DNA from: Saccharum officinarum
Lineage: Eukaryota > Streptophyta > Magnoliopsida > Poales > Poaceae
NCBI GenBank assembly: GCA_020631735.1
Contig: CM036162.1
Span: 94,350,401 to 94,414,400 of the forward strand
DNA length: 64,000 nucleotides
Direction: 5' to 3'
The notes beneath the pieces are model-generated. The model made no database searches. It had not been told where the DNA came from and saw nothing but the letters and a program-made list of their open reading frames with translations. How positions within the stretch are numbered: position 1 is the stretch's first letter; the number at the start of each line of letters is the position of its first letter. The translations under genes were made by a program, and so were the position numbers. Positions 1 to 11,422 of this stretch are shown here, in pieces.

Positions 1-806
1 GTGGCCGAAAGTACACGCGACAAAATCGGTCCTAAGAAGAAACCCCAAAATGCCTACGTATCCAGTACTGAGACGATAATAGTTGTTATTCTTATCGGCA
101 ACAACAGAACAATGGTATATAGTATACAGTGTTCCAATTATTAACTTGAGGTTTGGATGATCCGCAGAGGTATCCAATCGCTGTGCTCGGTGGTGCTCCA
201 AGAAAACTCAGAGAGTTCCATAAGAGTCCCTCGAGCTGTCGATCATGTGAAGCAACCACGTATGCACTCCATCCAATCAAACGGCCTCGACGGCGGATGC
301 AATGCAACATACATACAGATCTAGGGACGCTGCTGGCCAGCACATTAAACGCATCGCATTCCAACTGAAGTCAGAGAGGCGTTTGCGTTTGCGTTTGCGT
401 TTGCGTTTGCGTCTGCAAAATGTTCATGGTTACATGCATTGGATGGAGGTCTTGATCTCCAATCACATCGATTGTAATGTAATACTCATACTCCGATAGC
501 GATGTGCAATGATGAAACTCCAGAAACCAGGGGTTGTGAAATTAAGGATTTCGTCGTCGCAGTTTCAGCTCTTGAATGAAGGGGCACGAGAATTGTGTGT
601 CAAAGGGAAAGAGCCACTGGATGTTTCAGACATAAGACTTTCTGCTCCTGTAGTACATGAACGAACAAGAGCGTGACTCCCAGTTCATGATACCAACTGC
701 AGAGTCTCGAATTGATCTGGCCTTATGTGTTCTTGTTGTTGACTAGCATGTATACTAGTATAAACTCAACCATGAACGGATGTCCAAGTGGATGATGGGT
801 AGCTTC
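1..806. other. Intergenic, no gene recognised
   Basis: Apart from the hexamer repeat at 379-414 I see no feature here. The short open frames on both strands overlap each other, lack recognisable motifs and are probably chance. Confidence 0.5.
379..414. repeat. (GCGTTT)n microsatellite
   Basis: Five uninterrupted GCGTTT hexamers are followed by a variant unit GCGTCT. This is a simple-sequence repeat in intergenic DNA and is likely polymorphic in length. Confidence 0.9.
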
Positions 807-2739
807 CAAACGCTGCAATCTTTTTTTTAAACGAATCAGGCAGAAGAGCTGCCGATTATATTAAAAAGAATATAAGCCCAAAATGGGCACAACGATACAA
901 CAAAGACCAACAACCACGATGCAAAACAAACTCAACAAAAGGAAGAGAAAAAACTCGCCGGTCAGATTGGGACATCGACACGAACCACACTCAACAACTG
1001 CCGGTTGGATTGAGACATCAACACGGGCACACCAACTCCACTCAAATCCAAAAAGTTCCCCATGCCGCACCCCCACAAACCAAGAGTAGAGCCGACTAGT
1101 AGCCCTCACCGCAAGCGCCATCGTTACCGACGATGTCCCACACCAACTAGTTGTTGCCATGCAGAACTAGCCGCCGTAGTCCGCTGCAAGCCGTGTAGCA
1201 ACCACGGCTCCCCCACCATGCCATCGTCATCTTCAGGTCACGCACACACGATCGTCGATCTCCCAACCACGGTCATGCGTTGGCAGAAGTCAAAAGAGAA
1301 GCCCACCGCACCACACCGAAGAGGCCACCGCCATGCAGGACCCCTCGCCGAAGTACCGCTGCTGCACCTTACACACCAAACGATCAAAACACCGCACCGG
1401 ATCCTAGATCTCCGAGGCAACTCAAACGCGTGGGGGTCTCGCCACATCCACCGTCGCACACCTCTCCTCGGGCACACCACCTTAAAGCTCACGGGGGCCT
1501 CGCCACTCCTGTCGCTGGACTCCTCGAGGATCCGGGCTTGCTTCGTCGTCGGGTGGCTTGGTACCACCGAGCCGCTCCATTACTTCACCTTCGTCTCACC
1601 GCCACCGGGATCTCAGCTGCACCACGTGCACGGACACAAAGCTTCCAGAGACACAGCCCACCACCTTAGCCTTCTCCTCACCCGGTCGGAGGGGGACATC
1701 AACACAAAGCCTCCACGGACAAACCTCCTGGATTGGGTCGTCGACACGAGCCTCCACTTCGCTGCCATCGCCGCGCCACCCTGCCCACTCGCCACCACCA
1801 TCACATATGCAGCCCCCTTGCTACCTTCCTCGCGCTGTGCCAAGCCACAACCTCTTGGCCTCCAAGAAGCAGCCAGGTTTCTCCAGCCACGCCACCATGG
1901 CGCCACTGGTGCCCCTGCTTGGCTACTGCCAGCCACACCACCACGGCGTCACTGGCACTAATCCAAGCAAGCCGCTATCGGCCACGCCACCACGACACAG
2001 TCGACACACCTCCGCAATCGTGCGGAGTGGGAAAACACCATGACAAAGGAAGACGACGCCCGAAGGCACCGCCGTCGCCTTGCCGGTAGATCCGACATGG
2101 CTTTCGCCAGTGCTCCCCCACATCCAGCACAGTCGAAATAGAGGGCCTTGAAGTTTGACCAGAGACCGCAGGAGCCGGTGAAGCACACTCGGCTCCGATG
2201 AAGAGCAGCAGCCCCCAACGCCACCAGCTCCTCCACTCCACCAGCGACCCAGCCCCAGCCCGGAGGCGACAGATCCAGATGACTGGGCACCGGATCTGGC
2301 CATATCAAGGCTGGAGAAGCGCCGCCGACCGCCGCCCCCATGTACTCCTCCCGTCGAACCCGCAGCACCCCTGCACGGCCTGCCGCCAGCAGCACCGCAC
2401 GCAGCCGTCAGGACAACAACGATGTTGAGGAGATGTGGATCCACCTGTAGGGGCGCCGGAGGAGCTGCCTGGACGCCGGATCCGGCCGTGCCGCCGCTGT
2501 AGCGGCCACATCCACCGCACGATGCCGAACCATGCCGCTGCCGCTCGATTTGGAACCGAATCCTAGGGGTAATAGCCCCGCCGCCGCCTTCCCAGCAGCC
2601 GCGCGGACCTCTGGCGGGCAGCTCCGGCGGCGGCGAGGTGGGGAACAGGGGTGAGAGGGGGTGGAGGCTGGCTGTGTCGGTGGCCACCCGTGTCGCCCCT
2701 GGGACGACGCGGGGACTATTTTTCAAACGCTGCAATCTT
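807..2739 (-). mobile_element. L1-type LINE-derived insertion with 16-bp TSD
   Basis: The 16-base word CAAACGCTGCAATCTT occurs at 807-822 and again at 2724-2739, flanking a GC-rich block as a target-site duplication. A T run just inside the left copy is the poly(A) tail of a minus-strand element. The adjacent minus-strand sequence, GGCAGCTCTTCTGCC followed by GATTCGTTT and A's, resembles the 3' ends of grass L1-type LINEs. Overlapping open frames on both strands (for example 1062-1961 plus and 1923-2831 minus) are rich in Pro, Arg, Ser and Gly and show no reverse transcriptase or endonuclease motif. At about 1.9 kb the copy is far shorter than a full LINE. It is a truncated, internally deleted or non-autonomous copy. 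The insertion itself is well supported; the subclass is inferred from the 3' end. Confidence 0.75.
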
Positions 2740-2838
2740 AGGTTTGGCAAAGATTCTTGATAGTGGATGAGATTGAGATCTAGTGCTGTGCTACGGAGAG
2801 CACAACATAAACCGCTCATAACAACCGCCACCAGACCT

Positions 2839-2954
2839 ACCTTGTTCGCTTCGCTGAAAAGCTATGGCTAAAAGCATTGTTCGCTGATTTGTTGTGAGAG
2901 AAAAACATTATTAGTTCGTTGAAAAAGTACGGCTCATAAGACAAGCGAACATGG
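2839..2954. mobile_element. Short palindromic MITE (GTTCGCTT-type termini)
   Basis: The left end CTTGTTCGCTTCGCTGAAAA pairs with an inverted right end containing TTGTTTTAAGCGAACATGG-like sequence. The interior holds the phrase GCTGATTTGTTGTGAGAGAA, which recurs in copies at 3552, 9523 and 39204. This is a non-autonomous DNA element common in panicoid grasses. It contains no coding sequence. Confidence 0.65.
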
Positions 2955-3551
2955 CCTGCATGATTGAACAGCCATTTCAGCAAAGTTTCCCTTCCCCAAG
3001 GGCCAGTATGATTGAACAATTATTCCCCAAACTAATCGGTTATTCTTCTTCTGAAGTGTCTGTGTCAGTCTGCTCCATCTTGGACGGACAGTCGGCTCAA
3101 CGAAGCAAAAGCGATCTCGGACGGTTCAGCAACAAGGTCAGATGGAGATGCACAAGAACACTCAGACGTGCCAATGAGTGCTACTGCCTAACAGTACTGC
3201 CATTTCCTGATCTGAACGGACTTGGCCATATCGGCAGCTAAAGTTTACCTGTTTCAGACCTGGAGAAATGGGCGTTTATTTGGGATGGCCAGTGTTTGGT
3301 GGATGGTGCCTCCAGTTGGATGTCAATAAGGAATGCGAATGGACTAAAAAGGTGCTCATGAATAATCATGATAGTTTGAGATGGACATGGCATCATCCTC
3401 TTCTTTCGGTGGATGGAATAGCTCAGGCTCAGAAAGTCAGAACTCCAAGCGAAAAAAAGGCACAACTGCGGTTCCAGGCCAGCAAAAATACTAACCCAGT
3501 TGAGCGTCAATAAAGTAAAAAAATGTTGAAATATGTTAAAAATGTCAACAA
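2955..3551. other. Intergenic, nothing recognised
   Basis: Unique-looking sequence without a supported gene or repeat. Open frames of 80-130 codons exist on both strands but have no recognisable domain or splice context. Confidence 0.4.
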
Positions 3552-3664
3552 GGCCTGTTCGGCTGGTTGAAAAAACGGCTGATGCTGATGCTGATTTAAT
3601 GTGAGAGAAAAATATTGTTATTTTGTTCAAACGGTACAGCTGATAAGTTCAAGCGAACAGGGCC
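3552..3664. mobile_element. Short palindromic MITE, second copy
   Basis: Termini GGCCTGTTCGG and CGAACAGGGCC form a terminal inverted repeat, with the same GTGAGAGAAAAA interior as the copy at 2839-2954. About 113 bp, non-coding. Confidence 0.75.
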
Positions 3665-4267
3665 AAAAATGAAGGGATATGGAAACAAAGTAGAGAGGCT
3701 GGGTGACATGAACAGTTTCCTCACCCCCATTGTTAGGAAAAATATATCTGAATAACATTCTTCTAAAAAATATCATCTCAACTGCTGCTACAGAGAAAAA
3801 GGCTTGGCATAGTAAGGTCACTTGCCGGTTCAAAGAAAGCTTCAGGTACGACAAGAGAATGTTCATCTGTGAGTTTTGTTGGTTGCACGTCCACATCCAC
3901 ACTTCACAACACTGGATAAAGTCAGAGAACAATAGAAGTGGTAGAAAGAGCAACGTGACAAGAGAACGGAGAACATGTATCAGCACAAGAATCTAGACCT
4001 AATGGTGTGGATCTGAGTCAGCATCGGATCATGCACCATTATATAATTAGTATTGTCAGAATCAGTGCCATCGTTTAAACAACCAATCACTCTGAGAATA
4101 CTAATCCAAGACCCAAGATATTTTTGGAGTGTATCCATCCCTGTTTTGCCCCGGAAACCTTACACAAGACCAAAATTCTCACCAAGAAGATGCATTTCTG
4201 CTAGCCATAAGCTTTTCCTACTGAAATAAGCAATGGTGCAACTAAGTGGCATGGTGGTACAGAGGTC
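3665..4267. other. Intergenic, nothing recognised
   Basis: No coding, RNA or repeat feature can be supported. The 119-codon minus-strand open frame at 3627-3986 has no recognisable motif. Confidence 0.4.
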
Positions 4268-4675
4268 CACAACAACAACAACAATAACATCATAGCCTTT
4301 TGTCCCAAGCAAGTTAGGATAGGCTAGAGATGAAACTCCAAAGAGACGAGAAACAAGGAGACACGTAAAGAGACATAAAGGGCACAAGACAAAAAGAGGT
4401 CACGGTTCAGGCACGTTGATTGCTAATCTCCAAGCGCTCCTGTCCATAGCTAAATCCTTGGAGATATTCCACTCCTTAAGATCTCTCTTAACGGACTCGT
4501 CCCAAGTTAGTTTAGGTCGACCTCTACCGCTCTTTACATTATCAGCCCGCTTTAGAACTCCACTACGCACCGACGCCTCAGGAGACCTCCGTTGGACATG
4601 TCCAAACCATCTCAACCGATGTTGAATCAGAGGTCCGAGAAAAAAAAATAGAAAAAAAGATGAGGTGTAGAACAT
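4268..4675 (-). mobile_element. RTE-type LINE, 5'-truncated 3' end
   Basis: On the minus strand the 4675-4400 frame encodes a peptide with LRWFGHVQRRSPEA, then VLKRADNVKSGRGRPKLTW and DRSAWRLAINVPEP. This is the conserved extreme C-terminus of grass RTE-clade LINE reverse transcriptases. Downstream is a short 3' UTR containing LAYPNLLGTKGYD-coding sequence. The copy ends in a (TTG)n tail, read on the plus strand as CAACAACAACAACAATAA at about 4268-4285, which is characteristic of RTE elements. All catalytic RT and endonuclease domains are missing, so this is a dead, severely 5'-truncated copy. Confidence 0.85.
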
Positions 4676-5036
4676 CTACAATATTGTTTCTTCGCAGAAT
4701 CAAATCATCATATCATCATATTGAACTGCTCTTGCTCGAACTTCTCAAAAGGAAAAAAAAACATCCTTCATTATATTCAGAAAACGGCAACCAAACTACC
4801 AAAATACCCACACAGATTTATCAATTTGTGATAAAACTAAGATGGATAGACGCATCATAAAACGCGACCTGGTCCAGTTACCAGTACGTGTAGACCCATG
4901 ACAGTTTTCTTAAGCAAAGGGCACCAACTAGGCTCACATAATCACAAAGCCATATGTGTTCAACGTCTTCTGAAAAGCATGCTGCAAGCCAATAGTGATG
5001 AAACTGCAGCATTTGCCAGGACAGGAGCGTTGTAGT
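4676..5036. other. 3' flank of the RING E3 gene
   Basis: The 3' UTR of the minus-strand gene starting at 7917 should lie in the right part of this stretch. No sharp polyadenylation signal could be fixed and nothing else is recognised. Confidence 0.4.
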
Positions 5037-7917
5037 TCATCCAAACACCTCCTCGTTGCAGACTGGGCATGCCTGAATATACACACAAGTAGAGATCAGG
5101 TGGTACTCTATGGCAAATCCAATGGGTTCAAACAACACATATGCCCTGAAACGGCCTTAGTTGCTTTCATATAACTACGAGAACTGGCAGAGCCTCATGG
5201 AGGCCCCTTGTCTCTGCCAGCACTTCTTTGCCATCTCCTTGTTCCATGAGGTAGGAAAAAAGGCTGATATTCGATAAACTGCTAAAGTTTTCTTGTTGAA
5301 CGCAACTACTAATTCCTAGTAAGAGAAGATAATAATAATAATAATAATAAAGACTGAAGCAGCAAAATTTTCCTATACATTGATTTCGGCTAAACAATTT
5401 GTGCTCCCCCCTCTCCCCACCCACCCCACCCCCTAATGCTTTATCCCCACGCTACGCAGCTGACTATGAGAGATTCAGAATCAGCAGAAAAATGTTTAGA
5501 CCTTTGAATCATATATACTAGCATCTGTAAAAGGAAGAAAGCAGATTTTCCTGTTGTATTTGAAAACAGAACTTTACCTTGTTGATCTTAAGCCAGCGAG
5601 TTATGCAATCTGCGTGATAACAGTGGCTACAGGGCAGTCTTATCATCCTCTGCCGGCTTTTATATATTGTTTTGCAGATCACACATCTGCAGGGAAGGTA
5701 CAATGCAGTTATGTATCTGAGCAACTTTAACGATTCAAATTTCTACTTCCAAATTCAAAAGGATGAGCAAATCTGGCAAAGTAGAATTGTGCGGTTACGT
5801 ACTCCTCGCTGTTCTTTTTCCTGGAGAAGAAGGTGCACTTGTTCCTAAATGGCTCCAAATAAGATATCAGCTCATCAGATAACCCTCTGGACTGAGTACC
5901 TACTGCTTCCCCTAATGCTTGTAGTTGCTATAACAGTTACAAAATAAATCAAATGAGAATTCCATAGAAATAATATTATCATGAAATCTACCATAAGTGA
6001 TAGATGTTAGTTAAAGAACTGATTATTTTTATGAAACAAAGATACAATGACCAGAACCTGAAAGATGCAGCTGCTGCTGCCCAGCCCAGCTGCTTCTGGT
6101 ATGTACTAATCCTAATTCTTGTTCTATAACATGGAAGTTAGCCTGCTCCGTTCACTCTTATATATTTCAAAACAACATGCTCTTATGTGGTTTTCAACTT
6201 TTTTAAAAAAAGCATGGGAGTTGTACTTCTTGATTTTGAAGTTTGTGAACCTAACTCAACACTGAAGTTGGCTCCACTAGCCTGTCCTTGTTTCTACTGT
6301 ACACAAGGACTCAAGGACAGGAATGGACCAAACCATATAATTGGCACAAAAGAATACTTCAGCTCTGCGGTCTGAAGATTCACTATCGAGAAGTGGCACT
6401 AGCACTAGGGTTTTGCACAAAAGTGAAGTGCACCAGCAGTCCTTGTTCAGAGGTGTCACCCAGGTTCCAAAACTATTAATTTGCAATATTAGGTCCCCGA
6501 ACTTGATTTGTGGCACTCAAGGTCCAAACATCTTTGAAGTGTTAATCCTTACGCTTGGCATCCATAAGATGTTGCTCCACCCTGGCGGGTGTTGCTCGAT
6601 TTATGGGAGATGAGGAGAGAAGAAAGTGGAAGATGGGGTTTTCCATGTGGGTTGTTAGCATGCCACATGGGCAGTTACACACTGGTTAGCAAAATGGACG
6701 TTGAAATACATACTTTGAATGAGCTTTCATGTTTCCACCAGGAGATGAGTTTGCAAAACATATTTTCCCCTTGAAGAATACAAATTAATAATTCTGGGAC
6801 TTAGGTGACATCGTCAAACAAGTTTAGAGACCATTGATGCACTTTGATCTTAGCACAATGCCCACAGAGAAAAGGAAGGGCTGCGCCATTTGCTTCCACC
6901 AATATTCACCTACATATAGGCTTGCACTCCAGTCACATGCTGTATACCCTGAATATTATATTCCTGGCAAAGAGTACTTAAAAAAATAGACTGCTGATGA
7001 ACTTAGCGTCCCTATCAATCAAAAAAAAATCTGAAAAGAAGATTAAGCATCCCAGATGTACATTCTTAGCAGGATGCATTTAATCTGTTGATAGGAAATA
7101 ACGTACCAAATTTTCAGGAGGTCTACAGAAAAAACTATTTGTTCTACTACGAAAACTCCAAAAGTAACTTCCTCTTAATGAAATACATGTCCAAAGGACA
7201 CAGTCGTGAAAAAAAAACTCCAAAAGTAATTTTACTCTTTGCTACTAGCATATCCTACATGAGATGAGAATTTCAGACCATTCCTTCCATTCCAAGCTAT
7301 TTGTTCTACTACAAAAACTACAAAAGTAATTTTACTCTTTGCTACTAGCATATCCTTCATGAGATGAGAGTTTCAGATCATTCTTTCCATTCCATCACAG
7401 GAAACAATAATCAGCATACCTCGTACGACATATTATCTGGGTCCACATTGTCTTCCCTTGCAACCTAATGTGGATACAAATCATCGTCACGTTTCCAGTT
7501 GAGACAAATGGAGTCCTTTTCATGTAAGAGTAAGACGACAATCCCAATGAACCAAAAAGTTCAAAGAGAAGAGTGCCCAAACAACAAACCTGAGCTGCAT
7601 TCTGTGCAGGCCTGTACTCAACAGCCGGTGATGATGACTCCAAGGACACATTGCCTAAATAGAAAATGAAGGATGAGCATGTGGTCAGTGACCGTGTTAG
7701 TTGACTACAGCTAAGTAACTAACGGAATCACTTCAGAAGAAGGGAAAGATTCAGCGAGTGGAGCTGTACCGGCGAATTCTCTGGTGTCCGCAGCAGCGTC
7801 ACGCGCGTTCTCCTCCTCCTGCAGTTGCCTGGCCAGAGCTTCGTCAGACGCCACCCAGGCCTCAATCTTGTGGGTCTCCGAGGAGACGCGGACTGAATAG
7901 GTGGTGGGAGTGGCCAT
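5037..7917 (-). CDS. RING-H2 E3 ubiquitin ligase, BIG BROTHER type
   Basis: Spliced minus-strand gene with coding exons 7770-7917, 7590-7654, 7420-7464, 5803-5927, 5578-5686 and 5037-5072. All introns are GT-AG, the phases close exactly, and the product is 175 aa. The N-terminus MATPTTYSVRVSS leads into an acidic EEEN-rich segment. A short exon encodes VDPDNMSYE, and the next starts QLQALGEAVGTQSRGLSDEL, both hallmarks of BIG BROTHER-like proteins. The C-terminal RING-H2 starts CVIC, continues CSHCYHADC and is completed in the last exon by CPVC, ending EEVFG. BIG BROTHER proteins transfer ubiquitin and limit organ growth in Arabidopsis; that role here is inferred. The ATG at 7917 lies 19 bases inside the second transcript exon, after an acceptor at 7937, so a 5' UTR intron is likely. 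The last two protein-coding exons split the RING, which is why single-exon reading misses the final CPVC. Confidence 0.9.
7138..7394. repeat. Tandem 100-bp duplication in E3 gene intron
   Basis: CAAAAGTAATTTTACTCTTT with about 75 following bases occurs at 7221 and again exactly 100 bases later at 7321. A third partial copy (TTGTTCTACTACGAAAACTC) starts at 7138. The repeat lies in the large intron between exons 3 and 4 of the E3 ligase gene, ending close to the exon 3 donor region. Confidence 0.8.
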
Positions 7918-7968
7918 TGATGGATTTGCAACTCCCCTGCAACGATTTTGCGGCGAAGACGGGGATTC

Positions 7969-8533
7969 TGTTAGCACTTTACACTCAGGCCCAGCCCAGA
8001 GCTCCACCACAGGGTCGGGCGTTCATGCGCTCGCGCCCCTTATAAGGCAGGAGGCCCATTCCTCCCAAAAGCCCGGACTATTGGGAGAGGAAAACTCCCC
8101 CTTATAAGGCGACACCCCACCCCCATAAGGCCCCAAAAGCCCGGACTATTGGGAGAGGAAAACTCCCCCTTATAAGGCGGTCACGGCCCCCTTGCCTGGG
8201 CGAGGTGGTACTAAACCTGAGGTGCTCACACCCCCCCTTGCCTGGGCGAGGTGGTACTAAACCTGAGGTGCTCACACCCCACCCCCCATAAGGCGAGGCC
8301 TGGCCCAGGATACCTCCCATAAGGCTCTGATACCAGTTGTTAGCACTTTACACTCAGGCCCAGCCCAGAGCTCCACCACAGGGTCGGGCGTTCATGCGCT
8401 CGCGCCCCTCATAAGGCAGGAGGCCCATTCCTCCCAAAAGCCCGGACTGATGGGAGAGGGAAACTCCCCCTTATAAGACGGTCACGGCCCCCTTGCCTGG
8501 GCGAGGTGGTACTAAGCACCTGAGGTGCTCACA
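7969..8533 (-). mobile_element. TRIM: miniature LTR element in the E3 5' UTR intron
   Basis: A 565-bp element is flanked by the 5-bp duplication GATTC at 7964-7968 and 8534-8538. The right LTR, 8338-8533, starts TGTTAGCAC and ends GGTGCTCACA. The left LTR, 7969-8276, has the same ends but contains internal duplications: a CCCGGACTATTGGGAG block and a TTGCCTGGGCGAGG block. The interior is only about 60 bases. Next to the right LTR is GGCTCTGATACCA (8323-8335), the minus-strand tRNA-Met primer-binding site. Next to the left LTR is a C-rich tract that reads as a polypurine tract on the minus strand. No coding capacity exists, so this is a non-autonomous terminal-repeat retrotransposon in miniature. 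Confidence 0.85.
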
Positions 8534-8759
8534 GATTCAATCAAGTAGATGAAACCTCGTGCAGCTTTTAAACATGTTCAAGCAATTGTCTGAACTATGA
8601 ACCGAATCAACATTTGGATTTCGAGCTCACGATTGGAGTGAAATTATTTTAATTTCTGCACTGTCTAGCGTCTTTCAACAGAGATTGAAGAGTCTCATAT
8701 CGCATCGCAGGAAGGGCAATTTGCCACACAGAGAACGTAGCATCAAACAATGCCACTAA

Positions 8760-9043
8760 GGCCGTGTTTACTACCCGAAAGTTGCTGGCCGAATCGGCAA
8801 AAGTTGGTACATTGTTCCTGTCGAAACACCGTAGCAACATTTGTTTTTAGTGTAAAAAATTGTCCAAAAATGATTAATTAGACTCAAAATATTCGTCTCG
8901 CAAAGTGCAATAAAACTGTGCAATTAGTTTTTGATTTCATCTACATTTAGTACTCCATGCATTTGCCGGCATTTTGATGTGATGGGAAATCTCCTTTTTG
9001 CATAGTAAAATTTAGGGGGAGAATTTGGTATCTAAACAAGGCC
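8760..9043. mobile_element. Tourist-type (PIF/Harbinger) MITE, TSD TAA
   Basis: Termini GGCCGTGTTTA and TAAACAAGGCC form an inverted repeat flanked by TAA at 8757-8759 and 9044-9046. The interior phrases ATTCGTCTCGCAAAGTGCAA and ACTCCATGCATTTGCCGGCA are shared with other copies in this window. The element sits in the 5' UTR intron of the E3 ligase gene. Confidence 0.85.
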
Positions 9044-9339
9044 TAAATTTCACTCCTACCAAGAACAGCCAGAGCTAAAATACACCTAAAACAGTCCCGG
9101 TTCATCGAAATCAGCCGGAGTAAGTTCGCAGGGAGGTTCTGTCTTCTGTTCTGCCTTCCAATTGCCACAGGACCAAGCAAAAGAGAGAATTTGGGACTCT
9201 TTTCTCTTTCCGATCAAGAAACCAGTCACACAAGAAAAAAAAGGGACAAACAGAATTCGCTCCTGACCAAGAGCGCCCCCCGAATCATCCAAGGACCGTC
9301 TTCTCGAACGAACTGGAAGGAGATAGCAGCAGTGCGTAC

Positions 9340-9510
9340 CTTGCCTCCGTCCTCCAGATCAGCGGAGAAGAACGGAGTGATGGCGCCGCCGCCGGCGGCG
9401 GCTCGTCCTCCCTCTCCTCCACTCTCTATCTCTACTTCCCCCCTCTCTCTGGCAAACTGTGTGGTACTACTGCCCAGAAGCAATTTATGCAACCGACGTG
9501 AGCCGCGGTC
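9340..9510 (-). promoter_or_regulatory. Probable 5' UTR exon and promoter side of the E3 gene
   Basis: A minus-strand GC-rich, GA-rich block ends in GGCAAG followed by GTACGC, a good donor at 9339. It pairs with the acceptor TTGCAG at about 7937 just upstream of the ATG at 7917. This implies a leader exon and a 1.4-kb UTR intron. The transcription start is not fixed; the right boundary is approximate and no TATA box is evident. Confidence 0.5.
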
Positions 9511-9522
9511 GCTCACAAGTAA

Positions 9523-9614
9523 GGGCTGGTTCGGCAGGTTGAAAAGCCGGATGGTTTCGGCTGATTTGTTCTGTGAGAGAGAATAAGCTGAAATATGACC
9601 AGTAGAACAGGGCT
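9523..9614. mobile_element. Short palindromic MITE, third copy
   Basis: GGGCTGGTTCGGCAGGTTGA at the left and AGAACAGGGCT at the right are inverted. The GCTGATTTGTTCTGTGAGAG interior matches the 2839-2954 family. It lies just upstream of the E3 leader exon. Confidence 0.65.
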
Positions 9615-10007
9615 TTAATGTGATGTAGACACCTTTACTCTCTTCCTTTTTGTTCTCTTTATATATATTTTTTTTTCTCTTTGTTTCTCGGTACCCTTGT
9701 TCTTCATGCCTCAAGTCCTCAACTATGCAACTACTTCATTTTTCATTTCATTCTCGTTAACTAACTCCATTTTATAAGCCCTAATCCGCAGGATAAGCCA
9801 CGGATGCTGTAATGGCGCATCTGGATTTAGCTGTCCATGAGCACGTCACATCACCTTGCAGCGTTTGTTTAGCAAATTAACAGTGTGCTTAGGCTGCTGG
9901 CCTGCTAGGTTCACACAAAAGGTCACAAGTGGCATCAGAGTATCAGAGGGGAGTTGTTTAAGCTCACCAGACCCGTGTCGGGTCTTCGTCGCACAGATAG
10001 AGAGTGG
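9615..10007. other. Intergenic, nothing recognised
   Basis: No gene or repeat boundary can be supported here. Confidence 0.4.
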
Positions 10008-10226
10008 GGCCTTGCTCAGATTACGTAAAAGTTAGAATTTTTCCACTGTCTCCGTCACATTAATCTTTAGACGTATGCATGAAGTCATAAATGTAAATAA
10101 AAAATAACTAATTACATAGTTTGATTATAAATCACGAGACGAATCTTTTAAGCCTACTTAATCCATAATTAAAAAATAATTGTCAAATACCAACGAAATG
10201 CTACAGTTTCAAGTCTAAACGAGGCC
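10008..10226. mobile_element. Tourist-type MITE, diverged copy
   Basis: GGCCTTGCTCAGATTAC at the left and TCTAAACGAGGCC at the right form a degenerate terminal inverted repeat. The interior AATCTTTTAAGCCTACTTAA corresponds to the ATTCGTCTC...CCTAATTA segment of the other copies. Confidence 0.65.
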
Positions 10227-11422
10227 TGACTCACAACCCACGAGCCAAAACAAGAGGTCCGTCCAGAACAGTAGTTTCCAGGTGACGGATCTCGCAGGAT
10301 TTTGGCACTGAAACCCCTTTCGATTCACCTCTGTCGAGTGTCGAGTGGCTGTTCCGCTGTACCGGCGAGGATCTTGTCTCCCTGGCATGTTTACTTTGTT
10401 TAAAGCTTCAGCTTGGAATTGAATTGAATTTTGATGCATTTTTAAAGGGATCTTGATATTTCACGGGATAAGACCATCCCCTCCTTGTAAATAAAGGGGA
10501 TTGCAACCGACTGAAGTGTCCAACATAACAGAACAAAAGATTAACCTATTTTTACCTCTCTTTTTATGTCTTATAATCTCTTTCAACCTCTATGTTATTG
10601 TTCATCTCTTGACATAACGAATAAGGATGATGCTCTAGACTTGCTGGCCGACCTAAGACAATATGTTAGTCCCGATAGGGTCTCTTCCGGGTGAAAGGTT
10701 AGACAATTTTTTTTTTGTAGTTTGCCCATAAATCTTGCCGTTTTTTTACCACGTAAATGTGATATACTACCCTCGGACGTTCCTAGACAAAACCTAGATA
10801 AGCCAAGTAGGCTGATTCTCAAAACTAGCTATGCCGCTGTTGGCAGATTTGTGCCCCCTTGATCTGTTTGTAATCCGAGCGTTTTGCGTCAATCTATCTT
10901 ATTATGTGTTAAATTTTTTAAAAAAATACATTGATATCACTTAATATGTGTAACTATGTACTAACAATATTATTATATTTTTTTGAAGCTAACAATATTA
11001 TTAGTTGGGTAAGCTCCAAGCAGCAAGTCACAGAAACGCCAAAAATTAAAGTAATTGCAGAACCAAGCTGAGAGACCCATTTATAAGGCCCAAAAGATGA
11101 TACAAAGAACCAATCAGTAAAAGTTTGCATCCAAATGAGACTGGCTGATAATGACATACATCCAGCCAATCACACTATATCTTTTCGATTTCACTTTTGT
11201 GCTGTTCCGTATATGGTAAAAAAGGATTGATTGTTGTTGGTGGCGCTGGATAAGTCCAAAAATCGCCGTAGTTTGCAATGGAGTGTATCGTGACAGCGGC
11301 GTAAAATAAGTCTCTGGTAAAAGTTCTAGAACACAATTTACAATTCAGCCCCTCGGAATATTCGAAGTGAAATGTAGCTCACGGAATAGTTTCATAAACC
11401 CACTTGTTTCATTATATAATAA
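10227..11422. other. Intergenic, possible decayed LTR
   Basis: AT-rich DNA with no supported gene. CTCCTTGTAAATAAAGGGGA near 10481 resembles the leader region of some plant LTRs, but I find no partner repeat or termini, so no element is called. Confidence 0.3.

Noticed and set aside
1062..2831. Large overlapping frames of 299 and 302 codons on opposite strands
   Set aside because: Both lie in a GC-rich LINE-derived insertion, have repetitive Pro/Arg/Gly composition and no motif. The 1923-2831 frame also crosses the TSD into flanking DNA.
10954..11169. 71-codon hydrophobic minus-strand frame
   Set aside because: It has no recognisable family, no splice context and an AT-rich non-coding look; a real gene cannot be supported.
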